64,000 nucleotides of DNA, from positions 3,224,001-3,288,000 of the forward strand of contig BSYO01000004.1 in NCBI GenBank assembly GCA_033239525.1. The letters run 5' to 3'. Source of the stretch: Nepenthes gracilis (taxonomy: Eukaryota > Streptophyta > Magnoliopsida > Caryophyllales > Nepenthaceae). Every line of letters begins with the position of its first letter. The first letter of the stretch is position 1. Both the position numbers and the translations under genes were made by a program. The notes below the pieces were generated by a model. That model did not search any database and was not told the DNA's origin. It saw only the letters and a program-made list of their open reading frames with translations. Positions 37,129 to 48,379 of the stretch are shown in pieces.

Positions 37129-37849
37129 TGAGATTGGTAAGGTAGTTTGAGTCCTAGATGTTAGATCGGATTGGACAAGTTCTTTGTATGTTGGACAGTC
37201 ATCCCAGGGGTTGCAGCACTAAGAGCATGTTGAGGCAAAAGGGGCCGGTCAAACAAGAATGCACACACACATAATGTGAGAGAAAGAGGGAGAACATATA
37301 AATTTTACGTGAAAGTTCTTCACAAATCAAAGAAAAAAAATTACAGGATACTTAATCTACAATAAATTTACTATGTGAAAATTGGTTATAAAAATTTCGA
37401 GATGGAGTATCCGCTACACACCTGAGATAGACTAAGAAAAATAATTTCATATGAAGAAAAACCCTCACTTCGCTCTTATCTTTTTATTTTTCTTCTCTCA
37501 TTTTCACTAGTGATGCACTCCACTCTCTTTTCTTCTTCACGCATAGTGTCACACACTTGTGCTTCACACCTGTGCTCCACACTTGTTCTCTCTATCGCAT
37601 GCCCAGCATATATATATGTATTAATTTTTCTGAAGACCATCTGTCCAAAAGGCAAATTGCGTGTGGACAAACACGTTCCACCAGTAGCTTTACAACCTTT
37701 CACCAACTTTGCGACCTGTCACTTGCACATACGACGCATGCACTGCAAATCATCGAACCCTGCAAGACGACGCCCACTCATCAGAGATTGTGCATGTTCA
37801 GTCAATCTTCTCAACTAGCATCCATGTGTCCAGGTCTCCAGACATCAAC

Positions 37850-38160
37850 CCATATCATTGGGCATTATCTATATTTTGGCTGTTTTGGGCAAATCGGCCA
37901 TTTTGCCCAAACCTGAAAAAATAGCGCAATAGGACAATATGGCGCAACAAGCCATTTTACCCCAAACCTAGCACTATAGCATACCAATCAATTTCAACTA
38001 TACCGATAAATCCATCCATACCGGTCATTCTAACCAAACCTGTAAATTTCAGCCATACAAGCATTTTTACCAATACCGGTCAATTTGTCCATACCGACAA
38101 ATTTGTCCATACCTGTCAATTTTGGCATACCGTTCATTTGCTATCAACCGGTCAACCTTG
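37850..38160 (+). repeat. Degenerate short repeats (ATACCGGTC/CATTTTGCC words)
   Basis: Words such as CCATACCGGTCATT, CAATACCGGTCAATTTGTC, CATACCGACAAATTTGTC and CATACCTGTCAATTTTGG follow each other at intervals of about 20-25 bases, after a similar series built on CATTTTGCCCAAACC. They lie inside the gene-carrying LTR element. Confidence 0.55.
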
Positions 38161-38285
38161 GTTGACTAACTACTTTGCCTTCACTGGCCATTTTGCCAAC
38201 CGGCCATTTTGCTCTCTCTCCAGTAAATTGGCCACACCAAAATTCTACTCCTGAATTCCTCCTCAGGTCCTTAGGCCTTTACTAC

Positions 38286-38453
38286 GTAAAGTCCTCAGGC
38301 CTTCACTGCATAAAATTCTCAGGTTTTATCTCCGCAAAGTCGTCGGCTCTTTGCTGCATAAAGTCCTCAGGTCTTATCTTCGTAAAGTCCTCGACTCTTT
38401 ACTACATAAAGTCCTCGAGCCTTATTTTCACAAAATCCTTAGCCCTTCTATTG
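38286..38453 (+). repeat. 24-bp tandem repeat, seven units, in an open frame
   Basis: Seven consecutive 24-base units start GTAAAGTCC, ATAAAATTC, GCAAAGTCG, ATAAAGTCC, GTAAAGTCC, ATAAAGTCC and ACAAAATCC. The period is a multiple of three, so a frame open from about 38175 to 38534 reads eight-residue units of the type [VIAT]-K-S-S-G-L-x-x. Odd and even units alternate (TTTACTAC- against TTATCTTC-type ends), which suggests growth by a 48-base doublet. Confidence 0.85.
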
Positions 38454-38624
38454 CAGTCAGTTTGTAGCACTCCGTACAAACCCTATACGATCTCTAATGA
38501 TGTCTCCGTTTGTTGGGCACCCACAAAGAAGTGACCAAATCTAATAGAGCAGGACTTATACGAGGAAGAGATACCAAGAGCAACACCAAGAACAACAAGA
38601 ATTCTTCAACCTTTAGCTGCAGTC

Positions 38625-38903
38625 TTGGCAATGCTTGATGATACTTTTATCTCTGTGGATCAAAACACAAGCATGTGGTACCAAGGCAGTTCACGAATTG
38701 GGAGGAGAAGCTACGTCAAACGCGTGATTCTGAATGAATTTTCACTGAAGTTGGTGTTTGGCTGTTTAACAGTAGCAACATGTCACCAAACTCTTCTCTC
38801 GTTTAACCTTGAGGACAAGATTCTCTTGATGAAGAAGGCTAATGTTATGGGCCCTGATTTTATTTTACTATTCGGTTACTATTTGGTTAAGCAATTCGAT
38901 TAA
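38625..38903 (+). pseudogene. 3' remnant of a gypsy-type polyprotein running into the right LTR
   Basis: An open frame ends inside the LTR. The part just before the LTR reads LLSFNLEDKILLMKKANVMG. A F/L-E-D-K segment followed shortly by the LTR is typical of the last codons of plant gypsy pol. The upstream part (VDQNTSMWYQ, FSLKLVFGCL) is too worn to place with confidence. It gives the family clue for this element. Confidence 0.55.
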
Positions 38904-39194
38904 AATCCAATCGATTCAGTTAAATTTTTATTATATAATACACTGTGTAGTTGGGGAATGACACGAGAAGATATTACCTTTCCTGCATTCTGTTGTTCTC
39001 TCTTTCGTCTTGTCACTCCCTTCCCCCTTTGTTCTCCCTGCATCTCTCTAGAAACCCTCCCTCTGTCTCTTTCTGTCTCTCTGTTATTTTCTCTCTCTTT
39101 CGAACCCTCTGTCTGACTTTCACCCCCTTCACACCTCAGCCTGAACTTCTCCTCCCTTATCCTTCTCATCACCAGATTAGCTCACCTCGGATCA
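38843..39194 (+). repeat. Right LTR of the gene-carrying element
   Basis: 352 bases starting TGTTATGGGCCC and ending CACCTCGGATCA, the partner of 33996-34343. It is followed by GATAC, which nearly matches the GATAT before the left LTR. Confidence 0.8.
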
Positions 39195-39294
39195 GATACC
39201 TGGATCAAACGCATGTACAGAAAGCTAAACGGATGCGGAGATTTAGCTGTAAATCTGTGTAAAATGCCCGTTTTCATAGTATCATCTCCTAACC

Positions 39295-39490
39295 CTGACA
39301 TTCTAGATCGGCAACATCAATGTCGCCTACACGCTACCAGAGAGGCTCACCGTCGCAGGCGTCTTTAACATGTATGTTGCTGCTTGTTATCCATGGCTTT
39401 TCGTCTTACTAAAGGATCCTGAAACCAGCGGCATGCCCCTCGCCACTGATTATGGACTTCCTTGCTGTTGGTGCTTGGCAGCAGCCTGCA
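39295..39490 (+). pseudogene. Relic of a tonoplast sugar transporter last exon
   Basis: The sequence aligns by eye with the last exon of the TST gene of this window (62715-62910). ATCGGCAACATCAATGTCGC corresponds to ATCGGCGACATCATTGTGAC, followed by the matching stretches CTACACGCTACC, GCAGGCGTCTT, AACATGTATG and CATGGCTTTTCGTCTTACTA. The translation has YTLP, AGVFNMY, LFVLLKDPET and GMPL where the gene has YTLP, AGVFGMY, VFVFLKVPET and AMPL. A deletion and diverged ends leave no intact frame. The fragment stands alone, about 23 kb upstream of the real gene and in the same orientation, immediately after the LTR element. Confidence 0.8.
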
Positions 39491-39967
39491 CTTAGCCAGA
39501 CCAGCCGATCTGGGTCCGTCGTAGATTGAATTTTCAATTAGAGGGTGTTGGCTCCCAAAGAGGGAAAGAGGTAAAAATGAAATATCAATAATATTATTCT
39601 TTCTCGATGGTGCGCATTTTAAAAGTTTCTCAATCACTAAAAAAATCTAATAAACTTAAGAATTTTTAGAAATATGATATTATTAGTTGATGATATATAT
39701 TTAACTTAATTTTAGATTCTTCATTAAATAATTAATTTTAAAAAATTTAGATTATTTTATAAAGATAACCTTGTTCATAATATTTCAAAATATTCTAACT
39801 TTTATTATTATATCAACATTACTATCTATAAATAGGTGAAAGATTTACTTGTTATTTATAAAAAAATCAAATTCAAAGTTTGTGAGTATAAAATCCTTGT
39901 CTAGAGATCTTGTTTTGCGTATAGGCAAAATAGGACCCTACTTTTTGCCTCTAGGCTATTGGATAAA

Positions 39968-40165
39968 ACCGACGGCCCAAATTTTGTATATTTTTTTAAA
40001 AAAAGTTGATTATATGAATGAATTTAGGTTATCTGTTAACCGACGGCTTAGATCTAAAATTTTATATTTTTAATTAGTTATTTGAATAGATTTCAGCCGT
40101 CCATTAATCGACAGCCCATATCTGAAGTCTTATTTTTTAATCTAGGCCGTCCAATTAAACCTTAT
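39968..40165. repeat. About 70-bp repeats with CGACGGC/GCCGTC motifs
   Basis: CCGACGGCCCAAATTTTGTA (39970), CCGACGGCTTAGATCTAAA (40041) and CGACAGCCCATATCTGAAG (40109) start three units 71 and 68 bases apart. Each is followed by an AT-rich part and, in the later units, by GCCGTCCAATTAA-like ends. Similar CCGTCGGATT words occur in the MITE at 12307-12572 and near 31035. The block may be part of the 5' LTR or leader of the old copia element that follows, or a MITE remnant. Confidence 0.6.
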
Positions 40166-41203
40166 CCCGCTTCGCCGATACACAAAGTAGGATTTCTCAT
40201 CTGATAAAATCCAAGTCCTCTATTTTCCTATCTTCTATCATTTCTGTAATTTTTTATATTTTCTCCCATATATCTCTATTAAACTTTAATAAGTGATATC
40301 AAAACCTAATTTGGTAATTAATTATGTGTTGATCCATCATCCAATCATACTAAGACTTTATCATGTATTTTCTACTATTGTCAAAATTTTCTCCAACCAT
40401 TGCTTAGGAAAAAACTATTATTTTTGTATCAAAAAAATAAACCTCTTTTCACTCCTAATAGTTACGGGACATTATATAAGATGTGTTTATGAATCCCGAA
40501 GATTCTTCAACTCTCACTACAACTCCAAAAAAAAAAAGTTGATAGAAAACATATAAAAGGATTCATAAGCCTTATTCATTTTATAATAAGTTTTAATAGA
40601 AATAATTTTTTCAAGGATTATGGGAGCTATCAATGTTAAAAAGCCTAGGATATTCTGTAGGAAAAGTTTTAAAGTAATAATAAGATACATTCAGTAAAAT
40701 TTTAAAATCTAATACGAATGTTTGAATTATTTAAAATAAAATGTTTTAAAATTATAAAATGTTGTTATTCTAAAGTTAAAAAATGAGTGAATCAAATGAG
40801 ATCCTATGAAAAAAAAATATTTCTAAAGATAGAATCATTAAGAAAATTATAATAATCATTTTATAAAAATATAATCCAATTCTTACTACAATTGAATAAA
40901 TAAAAGGTCCATCAATTTTAAAAGAAACAAAACTAATGGGCTCTCTAAAAATAATATATGAGCAAACATTCAATAAGCAAGATGATGATCCATTGAAAAA
41001 TGCCTCACAATTTGAAGTCAAAATAAGATCTTAGAATTATAAAAATAGTGGAAGGAGAACAGATGATTCTGAAGGACAAAGCTCTAAAAATAGAATAAAC
41101 TAAAGATTTAATTTTGTTGAGAAAAAAAATAAATATCCTCCATAAGGTATCTGCAAAGAGACCAATTTTATGGAGAAATATTGTTAATATCTTGAAAAGA
41201 TAC

Positions 41204-41465
41204 TGATGGTGACTGATACTTAAGGCCCACTATTAAGATCCGTTTTTCCTGTAATTGGGCCTTGATACTATTGAGACCCGGTGGACCCAAGAAGCCCAAG
41301 AAGTCCATTTTTTATATAAAAATCTTGTGTATCTTCGTCATCGTACTTTCTTCCTACTCATTTCATCTTTGGTATTGCACGGGTCTTGCCCGTGTACTCA
41401 AAAAGAATTCGCGATCTTAGTCGGATCCTCATCCGTACAAGTACGTAAGATCCAAAGGCGCAACA
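41204..41465 (+). mobile_element. Solo LTR inside the old copia gag, flanked by GATAC
   Basis: A 262-base segment starts TGATGG and ends CGCAACA, with GATAC on both sides (41199-41203 and 41466-41470). It contains a TATA-like TTTTTTATATAAAAATC (near 41310). Its composition is less AT-rich than the surrounding DNA. Without it, two zinc-knuckle-like cysteine clusters of the old gag lie next to each other in the same frame, apart from stop codons. This supports an insertion into that gene followed by loss of the internal part by LTR recombination. Confidence 0.72.
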
Positions 41466-42354
41466 GATACATTGTTAGTATTGTAAAAAATTGGACCAAA
41501 TTGTTAAGGACTGCTGCATCAAAAGCAATCACCAAATAAGTTAAAAATAGTTAGGATAAAAGACCAAGTGTTATTCTATGCCGATCATGTGAATAGTATT
41601 TTAATAGTAGTTGTAGTAATTATTGATAAAAGATGAGAGTATATTCCGTAAAATAAATAAGTGAATAAAATTACAAGTTTGTATGGGCAATTGTGCAATA
41701 GTTGATTCAATTAGCAAAAGTATTATTGTAATTGAGATGAAGAAATGTATACAACTTATCAAAAAAATCTTATTCATCTTAGTTTAAGGAAAAATCTTCT
41801 CAATATTTTCTAAATAATGTAAAATAGATATGCTCCCAATTTCAAAGGAAATTCCCGTAATACATATGATTATAATAATAAAAATCTTATAGTTGTACAA
41901 GTAAAAATGAATGGAAATAGAAGCTTTTCAATATTGTCTAAGATATGATACAAATATTGCCTTGAAGATGCCAATTGATAATACATAGTTATAGCATCAG
42001 AGATTTGACCACTTTAATATTCATACACTAAAAATTTTATATTAAAAGAATATGATGAAAGATCTTTCATCTCTAAGCAATAAGAAAGTAAAGGTTGCCT
42101 ATTTGGCAAATATCATCGACTATCTATCCCATCAAAAATGTCATGGAGAACTAAAACGTCTTTGAAATTAATGCACACAAGGTATGTGGCCTTATAAAAA
42201 TGTTATCTACTAACAATAACAAATACTTCATTTTTTTCACTGAAGATTATACTAAAATGATATGGATCTATTTTATATATAAAAAATTATAAACACTATA
42301 AATATTTTAGAAGTTTAGAAACATTGTTGAAAAATAAAATAGATATCATATCAA

Positions 42355-42767
42355 TGTTAGCTTTTGGCCCAATTAAGGCCCAATTAATGAGCCCAAGCCA
42401 GGCCCAAGCCGAGCCCAAGCCGCGAAGCCGCCGAGGCGGCTCACCAAGCCATCGAAAACGAAATGCAGATTTTTGGCGTTCGTCTTCCTCGATCAATTGC
42501 ATAACCTTCCAGCCTTTATCTCGCTTAATTCATTAATTAAGTGGTGATAAATTAAGTTAATTCATCAATTTTACCCGGTTTGAGTTCCAACGGTTGAGGC
42601 GGGTGATGGTTTCTATAAATTGATTAGGCTGTCACAGCAAACCATTGAATACACCATCTAAATGAAGACGGAGCCGTTTTTGAAAAGCGAGCATCAAATG
42701 GCCGGAGGTATCTTGTCGATTTTAAATTCCGCATTTGTGGTTGTTTTAGCCACATAATTATCTTTCA
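42355..42767 (+). repeat. Left LTR of the younger copia element
   Basis: 413 bases, with the GGCCCAATTAA doublet at the start and a probable promoter around the TTTCTATAAATTG sequence near 42610. It is shorter than the right LTR through several small deletions. Confidence 0.9.
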
Positions 42768-43819
42768 TTTGGTATCGAAAATAACTCGCCTTTGATGTTA
42801 AAGGTCTTCGTTTTTTTGAAGATTCGGTTCAAACAAGATGAAATCGATGGGAAATTAAATTTCCAAATTTCCATATATTTTTATCATTTATGGTGTTAAA
42901 ATCGTCTTTGTTTGAATCGGATTGCGTAATTGGGTTGATCGTTCGTTTTCGGGTTGGGTTGGCCGCGAATAAATCAAACTATAAGATCGTTTTGTACGCT
43001 TCATTTTGTCTTCGACGCAGCGTCGTTTCGTTGGAACGAATTCGTTATTAAAACGACGTCGTTTTGCTACAAAAAAAAATTAATTAAATCGGTTATGGGC
43101 CGTTTCGTTCGCGGCCCAAATCCGTTTCTGTCGCGGCCCAGTCTTCCGGCCCATCACTGTAGCAATCAGAAATTAAAATGCGGCCGACGGGTTTCGAACC
43201 CGGGGCGCGGAGGAAGGAAGGAGCGGCAGTTGCCGCTTGCGCTGCTTAGCGCCTTGCGCCAATTTTGGCATTTAAATTGTTTATATACGATTCGGTAAAT
43301 ATATATATATATTATATATATACGTATATATTTATATTTATATATATATATAATTATATTATTATATATAAAGTATAAAATATAATATCCAGTATATAAT
43401 TGTATATATGTATAAATAATGTCTTGTGATTAAAATAATTTAATTAATTGAGGATTAACCACAGCACCCTTAATTAATAAATTATTTTATTTTATTTTTA
43501 TCACGTATGGTATAAAGACATAAATTGTGGTAATTATTTTGATATAATAAAATTTATCCCACAGAAAAATTTTATTATATTAAATTAATTAATCGATAAA
43601 ATATCAAATTATTATTTCTTCTTAATTTGCCCACGGGGATTAAGAAAGGAATATAATTTGATAGTTTTATCATAAAATTGGGACATGAATCTACTGGAAT
43701 TAAAATTTAGCCCACAGTAATTTTTTTGTCTATTGATTCATGATGTATGTTTTACATTGGTAAAACATAATTTTGTAATTTGTTAGCCTCGATTTTGGAT
43801 GTTAAGCGTGTATTTATTT
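42768..43819. other. Leader region of the younger copia element
   Basis: About 1 kb between the left LTR and gag. It has GC-richer parts (43000-43270, with CGACGTCGTTTTG and a run of CGG-containing words) and an (AT)n microsatellite at about 43296-43390. I see no gene. GGGTTTCGAACCC at 43190-43202 looks like a tRNA T arm on either strand, but no cloverleaf forms around it. Confidence 0.6.
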
Positions 43820-46800
43820 TTATGCATTATTCAATTAAATCTTTCCGATATTAGATGTGAAATTCCCGAACTAAAAGGTGACAACTATAAAGTGTGGAAG
43901 GAGAGAATTCTTCTTCACTTAGGGTGGCTCGATATCGATTATGCTTGCACCGAAAAGGCAACCATGACCCACGGCTCTTACCCTTACCAAGACTCGGATG
44001 AGGTAACTCTTTATGAGCAGGGGAGCGATCTAATCGCCTCGATTTAATGTTCATAAAGACTAAAATTCTCAAAATTCGTAGTTACACTACAAAAGTGCGA
44101 GATTTCTTGAAGGCCATAGATGAACAGATTTGTGACTTGAGATAAGGCACTTGGCACCCTAATAATGAAGTTTTCATCTATTAGGCTCACCGGCATTAAG
44201 GGTGTGCGTGAGCACAAATGCAAATGAGGATATTCCAAATCAACTAAAAATTTAGAGGTGAAATGTCTGAACCCTTCATGGTGCATTACATTTTAAATTC
44301 GCTTCCACCGCACATGGGCCTTTTAAAATCTCTTATAACACACATAAGGATAAATGGTCAATCAATGAACTCATGACCATGTGTGTGCAAGAGGAAGGAA
44401 GGCTCGTGATGGAGCAAAGCAAAGCGTCTTCATGCGAAAGGAAGGTTCAAGACGCAAGCCAAGTCAAAGGGGAAAGGTAAAGTACCTCCCCAAACATCAA
44501 ACCACGTAAAGAAGAATTTGTTTAGTATCAAAATTGGCTTGAAAAGAAAGGTAATCCATTCTCTTATGTATGTTATGAATCTAATATGGTTAATGTTGCA
44601 CATAACACATGGTGGATTGACTGCGGTTCTACAATCCATATTTCTAATTCCTTACGGGGCTTGCAAAACCTAAGGAAACCGTGGGCAAGATGCATCTTCT
44701 CCACAAGATGCGTTCACATGTGGACCCATGCAATTTAATTTTGAGTAGTGGATTTGTTTTGTCTCTTGAAAAGACCTTTTTATATTCCAAATTTCTCTAG
44801 AAATTTGATTTACATTCTAGACTTGTACCATTTGGATATTCCTTTACATTTTCGGACTAATTATTCATTTATTTTATAAGTCTATTGTTGGGAATGGTAC
44901 ACCTTGTCGATGGTCTTTATTGTTTGAATTTACAAAACAATACCAATTTAAGCATGTTAATAACGGAATTAAAAGATGTGTTATGAATGAATGTTCTCGA
45001 TGTTGTGGCATAGGAGATTGGGACATATCTCCATTGATAGAATCAAAAGATTGGTAAATGATGGAGTACTTAGACTCTAGATTTTCTTGACTTTGAGACT
45101 TGTGTGGACATTAAAGGAAAGCGGACCATAAAACTAAGAAAAATGCCAAGAGGAGTTCGGACATATTAGAGATCATACATTTTGTAGTCCGATATAGACT
45201 CATATGGTCCAAAATATTTCATCACCTTTATTGATGATTTCTCACGATATATGTATCTTTACTTGCTTCATAATAAATATGAAGCCTTGGATGCTTTTAA
45301 ATTGTTTAAAGCGAGTAAACAAACAAAAAATATCAAAATTGTGAGATCGAGATAGAGGTGGAGAGTATTATGGTAGATATCAAGATGGACAAATGCCTGG
45401 TCCATTTGCAAAGTTTCTTCAAGAAAATGGGATTGTTTATACTATGCCTGGTTCTCCTGACCAAAAATGGTGTAGCCCGAACATTATTGGACATGGTAAG
45501 GAGTATGCTTAGTAACTCAGAACTTCCAAAATCATTGTGGAGTGAAGCTCTTAAAGCGGCGGTGTACATATTAAACCGGTCCCAACAAAAGCTTTCAAAA
45601 ACTCCTTTTGAGTTATTGAAAGGTTGGAAACCGTTTGCAAACATGTGCTGCGTATGGGGATGCCCATCCGAGTAAGAGTTTATAACCCACAAAAAGAAAT
45701 TGGACCCAAGGACCGTAAGTGGGCATTTCATTGGATATCTTTGACGTTGGGATCTGATTTTCTTGTCCATCTCATACCACTAGGATTGTGGAATCAAGAA
45801 ATGCAAAATTTCTTGAGAATGACTTAATGAGTGGGAGGAAACGATCGAGAACCGGATCATTTGATTCACAACCCTCCACTTCATATGATAGGTTGATTGA
45901 TGTACACAACACTCCTCAAGATCAATGGTGTTGAACAACCAATCAATGTCATTCCACAAAATGTTGATTCTATTCCAATTGACCATGAAATTCATTTATC
46001 CGAAATAGTTATACAACATGCTCTGTTGAGGATGATGATACAACATTAAGAAGGTCTTCTAGAATGAGAAAGTCGACAATCCCTAGTGATTATGTTGTAT
46101 ATCCGGAAGAGTCGACTTCTGATATGGGAGCCGAAAATGATCCCGAAACGTTTTCACAAGCCATGAGTTGTAATGAATCACAATTATGGCACAATCATGA
46201 AAGAAGAGATGAGTTCCATGAGTAGCAATTTTCTTGTTGAATAGCCTAAAGGGGCGAAAGCCATAGGGTGTAAATGGGTTTTTAAAACAAAGAAAGACTC
46301 ATTAGGCAATATTGAAAGATATAAGGCAAGACTCGTTGCTAAAGGTTATACTCGAAATAAATAAGTGATTATAAGGAGACTTTTTCTCCGTATCTAAAAA
46401 AGACTCTCTTCGTATAATTTTGGCATTGGTTGCTCATTTTGATATGGAATTGCAACAAATGGATGTGAAAACAACATTTTGAATGGTGATCTAGAGGAAG
46501 AGGTTTACATGAAACAACCCGGAAGGATTCTCCTCTAGTGATGGTGAGCAATTGGTATGCAAATTAAAGAAGTCCATATATGGATTGAAACAAGCATCCC
46601 GTCAATGGTATTTGAAATTTGATGAAATTATCTCTTCATTCAAAGAGAATATTTTGGATCAATGTATATACGGTCAGTGGGAGTAAGACTTGTTTCCTTG
46701 TCTTATATGTGGATGATATTTTACTTGCATCCAATGATAAAGGGTTGTTGTATGAGGTGAAACAATTTCTCTCTAAAAATTTTGAAATGAAGGATATGGG

Positions 46801-47636
46801 TGATGCATCTTATGTCATTGGCATAAAGATACATCGAGACAGACCGCGTTGTGTTCTGGGTTTGTCTCAAGAGACCTATATCAATAAGGTTTTAGAGAGA
46901 TTTCGGATGAAAGATTGTTCACCGAGTGTAGCACCCATTGTGAAGGGTGATAAGCTCAATTTGAGCCAATGCCCGAAAAATGATTTGGAACGGGAACAGA
47001 TCAAGAACATTCCATATGCTTCCGTTGTTGGAAGTTTGATGTATGCTCAGGTATGTACAAGACCTGACATAGCATTTGCAGTTGGAATGTTGGGAAGATT
47101 TCAGAGTAATCCAGGAATCGAACACTGGAAAGCTGCCAAGAAAGTCATGAGGTATCTTCAAGGTACCAAAGACTTCATGCTTACATATATGACAATCTGG
47201 AAGTTTTGGGGTACTCCGATTGCTTATTTTGGGTGTGTTGATTCACGAAATCAACATCCCAGGTTACATATTTTTGTTTGCCAATCCTGAGTACAAAGCA
47301 AACTTTGATTGCAACTTCCACTATGGAGGCCGAGTTCGTTGCTTTTTTCGAGGCTACAAAGTATGGTGTATGGATGAGAAATTTCATGTCTAGGCTTAGA
47401 GTGGTTGATTCCATCTCAAGGCCATTAAAAATATTTTGCGATAATTCACTTGTTTTCCCCGCTAAAAATAATAAAAGTAGCGATATATCGACATAGCCAT
47501 AAAGGAGTGCATTAAAGGAAAGGAAATTGCTATTGAAGCATATCAAAATTATGATCGCCGATCCCTTGACTAAAGGCATGCCACCATTAAGATTCAAGGA
47601 TCTTGTATCTGAAATGGGATTGAGTTCCATTTTGTA
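43820..47636 (+). pseudogene. Broken gag-pol of the younger copia element
   Basis: The gag part starts near 43823 (DIRCEIPELKGDNYKVWKER). Protease is marked by NTWWIDCGST (near 44600), where the catalytic Asp-Ser-Gly reads Asp-Cys-Gly. Integrase lies around 45000-45700 (HISIDRIKRLVNDG; FITFIDDFSRYMYLY). Reverse transcriptase lies from 46230 onward, with FLVLYVDDILLASND at about 46690-46740 (the YVDD active-site motif), then VVGSLMYAQVCTRPDIAFAV. RNase H remnants (TSTMEAEFVAFFEATKYG) are near 47310-47365. The longest intact stretch is 46619-47290. Many stop codons and shifts separate the parts. Confidence 0.88.
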
Positions 47637-47929
47637 ATTTTCATTGTATGGACAATGATTTTGAAATTTCTATTGTTGTGATATTTCTCAAAATTGTGTA
47701 CACATTAATTAATTTGAGAATATCATTAAGTTGGACAAAGAATAAACATAGAGTTTATTCATAAAGTAAAGTTACCGGATGACTTGAGAAATTAATATAT
47801 TGTAATACATGGAAGATATTACTCATTATTAGAGGACTTATCGCCATGATTCATATATTTATTTCTTAAAGTTTAAAAATTGATGATCTTAGTTATCACA
47901 TAAAGTTAAATATGGACCAAGTGGGAGAA

Positions 47930-48379
47930 TGTTAGCTTTTGGCCCAATTAAGGCCCAATTAAAAGCCCCGAGCCGCGAAGCGCGGCGGCTCACCAAGCCA
48001 TCTCGAGCCACGAATAAATGCAAATATTTTGGCGTTCGTCTTCCTCGATCAATTGCATAACCTTTCGGCCTTTATCTCGGTTAATTCTCAAGCAAATGTG
48101 GTCCATTAAGTGGTGATAACTCTCCCGTTAAGTTAATTCATCAATTTCGACGGTTTGAGTTCCAAACGCTCGGTTGAGGCGGGTGATGGTTTCGCCTATA
48201 AATTGAGCATTCTTACCCAACTCAAGCAATACACCATCTAAACGAGTGAAGGAGTGTCCAGGAAGCACAGCCCGTCCGAATCGCAAGTTGAAAAACAGAG
48301 CATCAAATGGTTGGGAGGTATACTTAATCGATTTTAAATTCCGCATTTGTGGTTGTTTTAGCCACATAATTATCTTTCA
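47930..48379 (+). repeat. Right LTR of the younger copia element
   Basis: 450 bases, partner of the left LTR. It carries extra short blocks (for example around 48080-48100 and 48240-48290) not present in the left copy. The difference shows that a good deal of time has passed since insertion, or that small deletions are frequent. Confidence 0.9.

Larger units (their letters stand above)
33996..39194 (+). mobile_element. Non-autonomous LTR retrotransposon carrying host gene fragments
   Basis: Direct repeats of about 350 bases bracket this element: left LTR 33996-34343 and right LTR 38843-39194. Both contain GGGCCCTGATTTTATTTTAC, GTGTAGTTGGGGAATGACA and a pyrimidine-rich tail ending CACCTCGGATCA. 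GATAT precedes the element and GATAC follows it, a probable 5-base target duplication with one change. The bases just before the right LTR encode NLEDKILLMKKANVM, which resembles the C-terminal end of plant Ty3/gypsy polyproteins. The 4.5-kb interior lacks recognisable protease, reverse transcriptase or integrase. Instead it contains fragments resembling three host genes and blocks of short tandem repeats. It must have relied on other elements for mobility. Confidence 0.78.
42355..48379 (+). mobile_element. Full-length younger Ty1/copia retrotransposon, nested
   Basis: The left LTR (42355-42767) and right LTR (47930-48379) both begin TGTTAGCTTTTGGCCCAATT and end ACATAATTATCTTTCA. A perfect ATCAA target duplication flanks the element (42350-42354 and 48380-48384). 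TTGGTATCGAAA follows the left LTR as the primer-binding site, and AAGTGGGAGAA precedes the right LTR as the polypurine tract. The target is the integrase region of the old copia element. The internal order gag, protease, integrase, reverse transcriptase, RNase H is that of Ty1/copia. Its reading frame is broken in many places, so it cannot move by itself. Confidence 0.93.

Noticed and set aside
43171..43260. T-arm-like GGGTTTCGAACCC that might mark a tRNA gene on the minus strand
   Set aside because: No acceptor stem, D arm or anticodon arm can be built around it on either strand, and it lies in the leader of a copia element.
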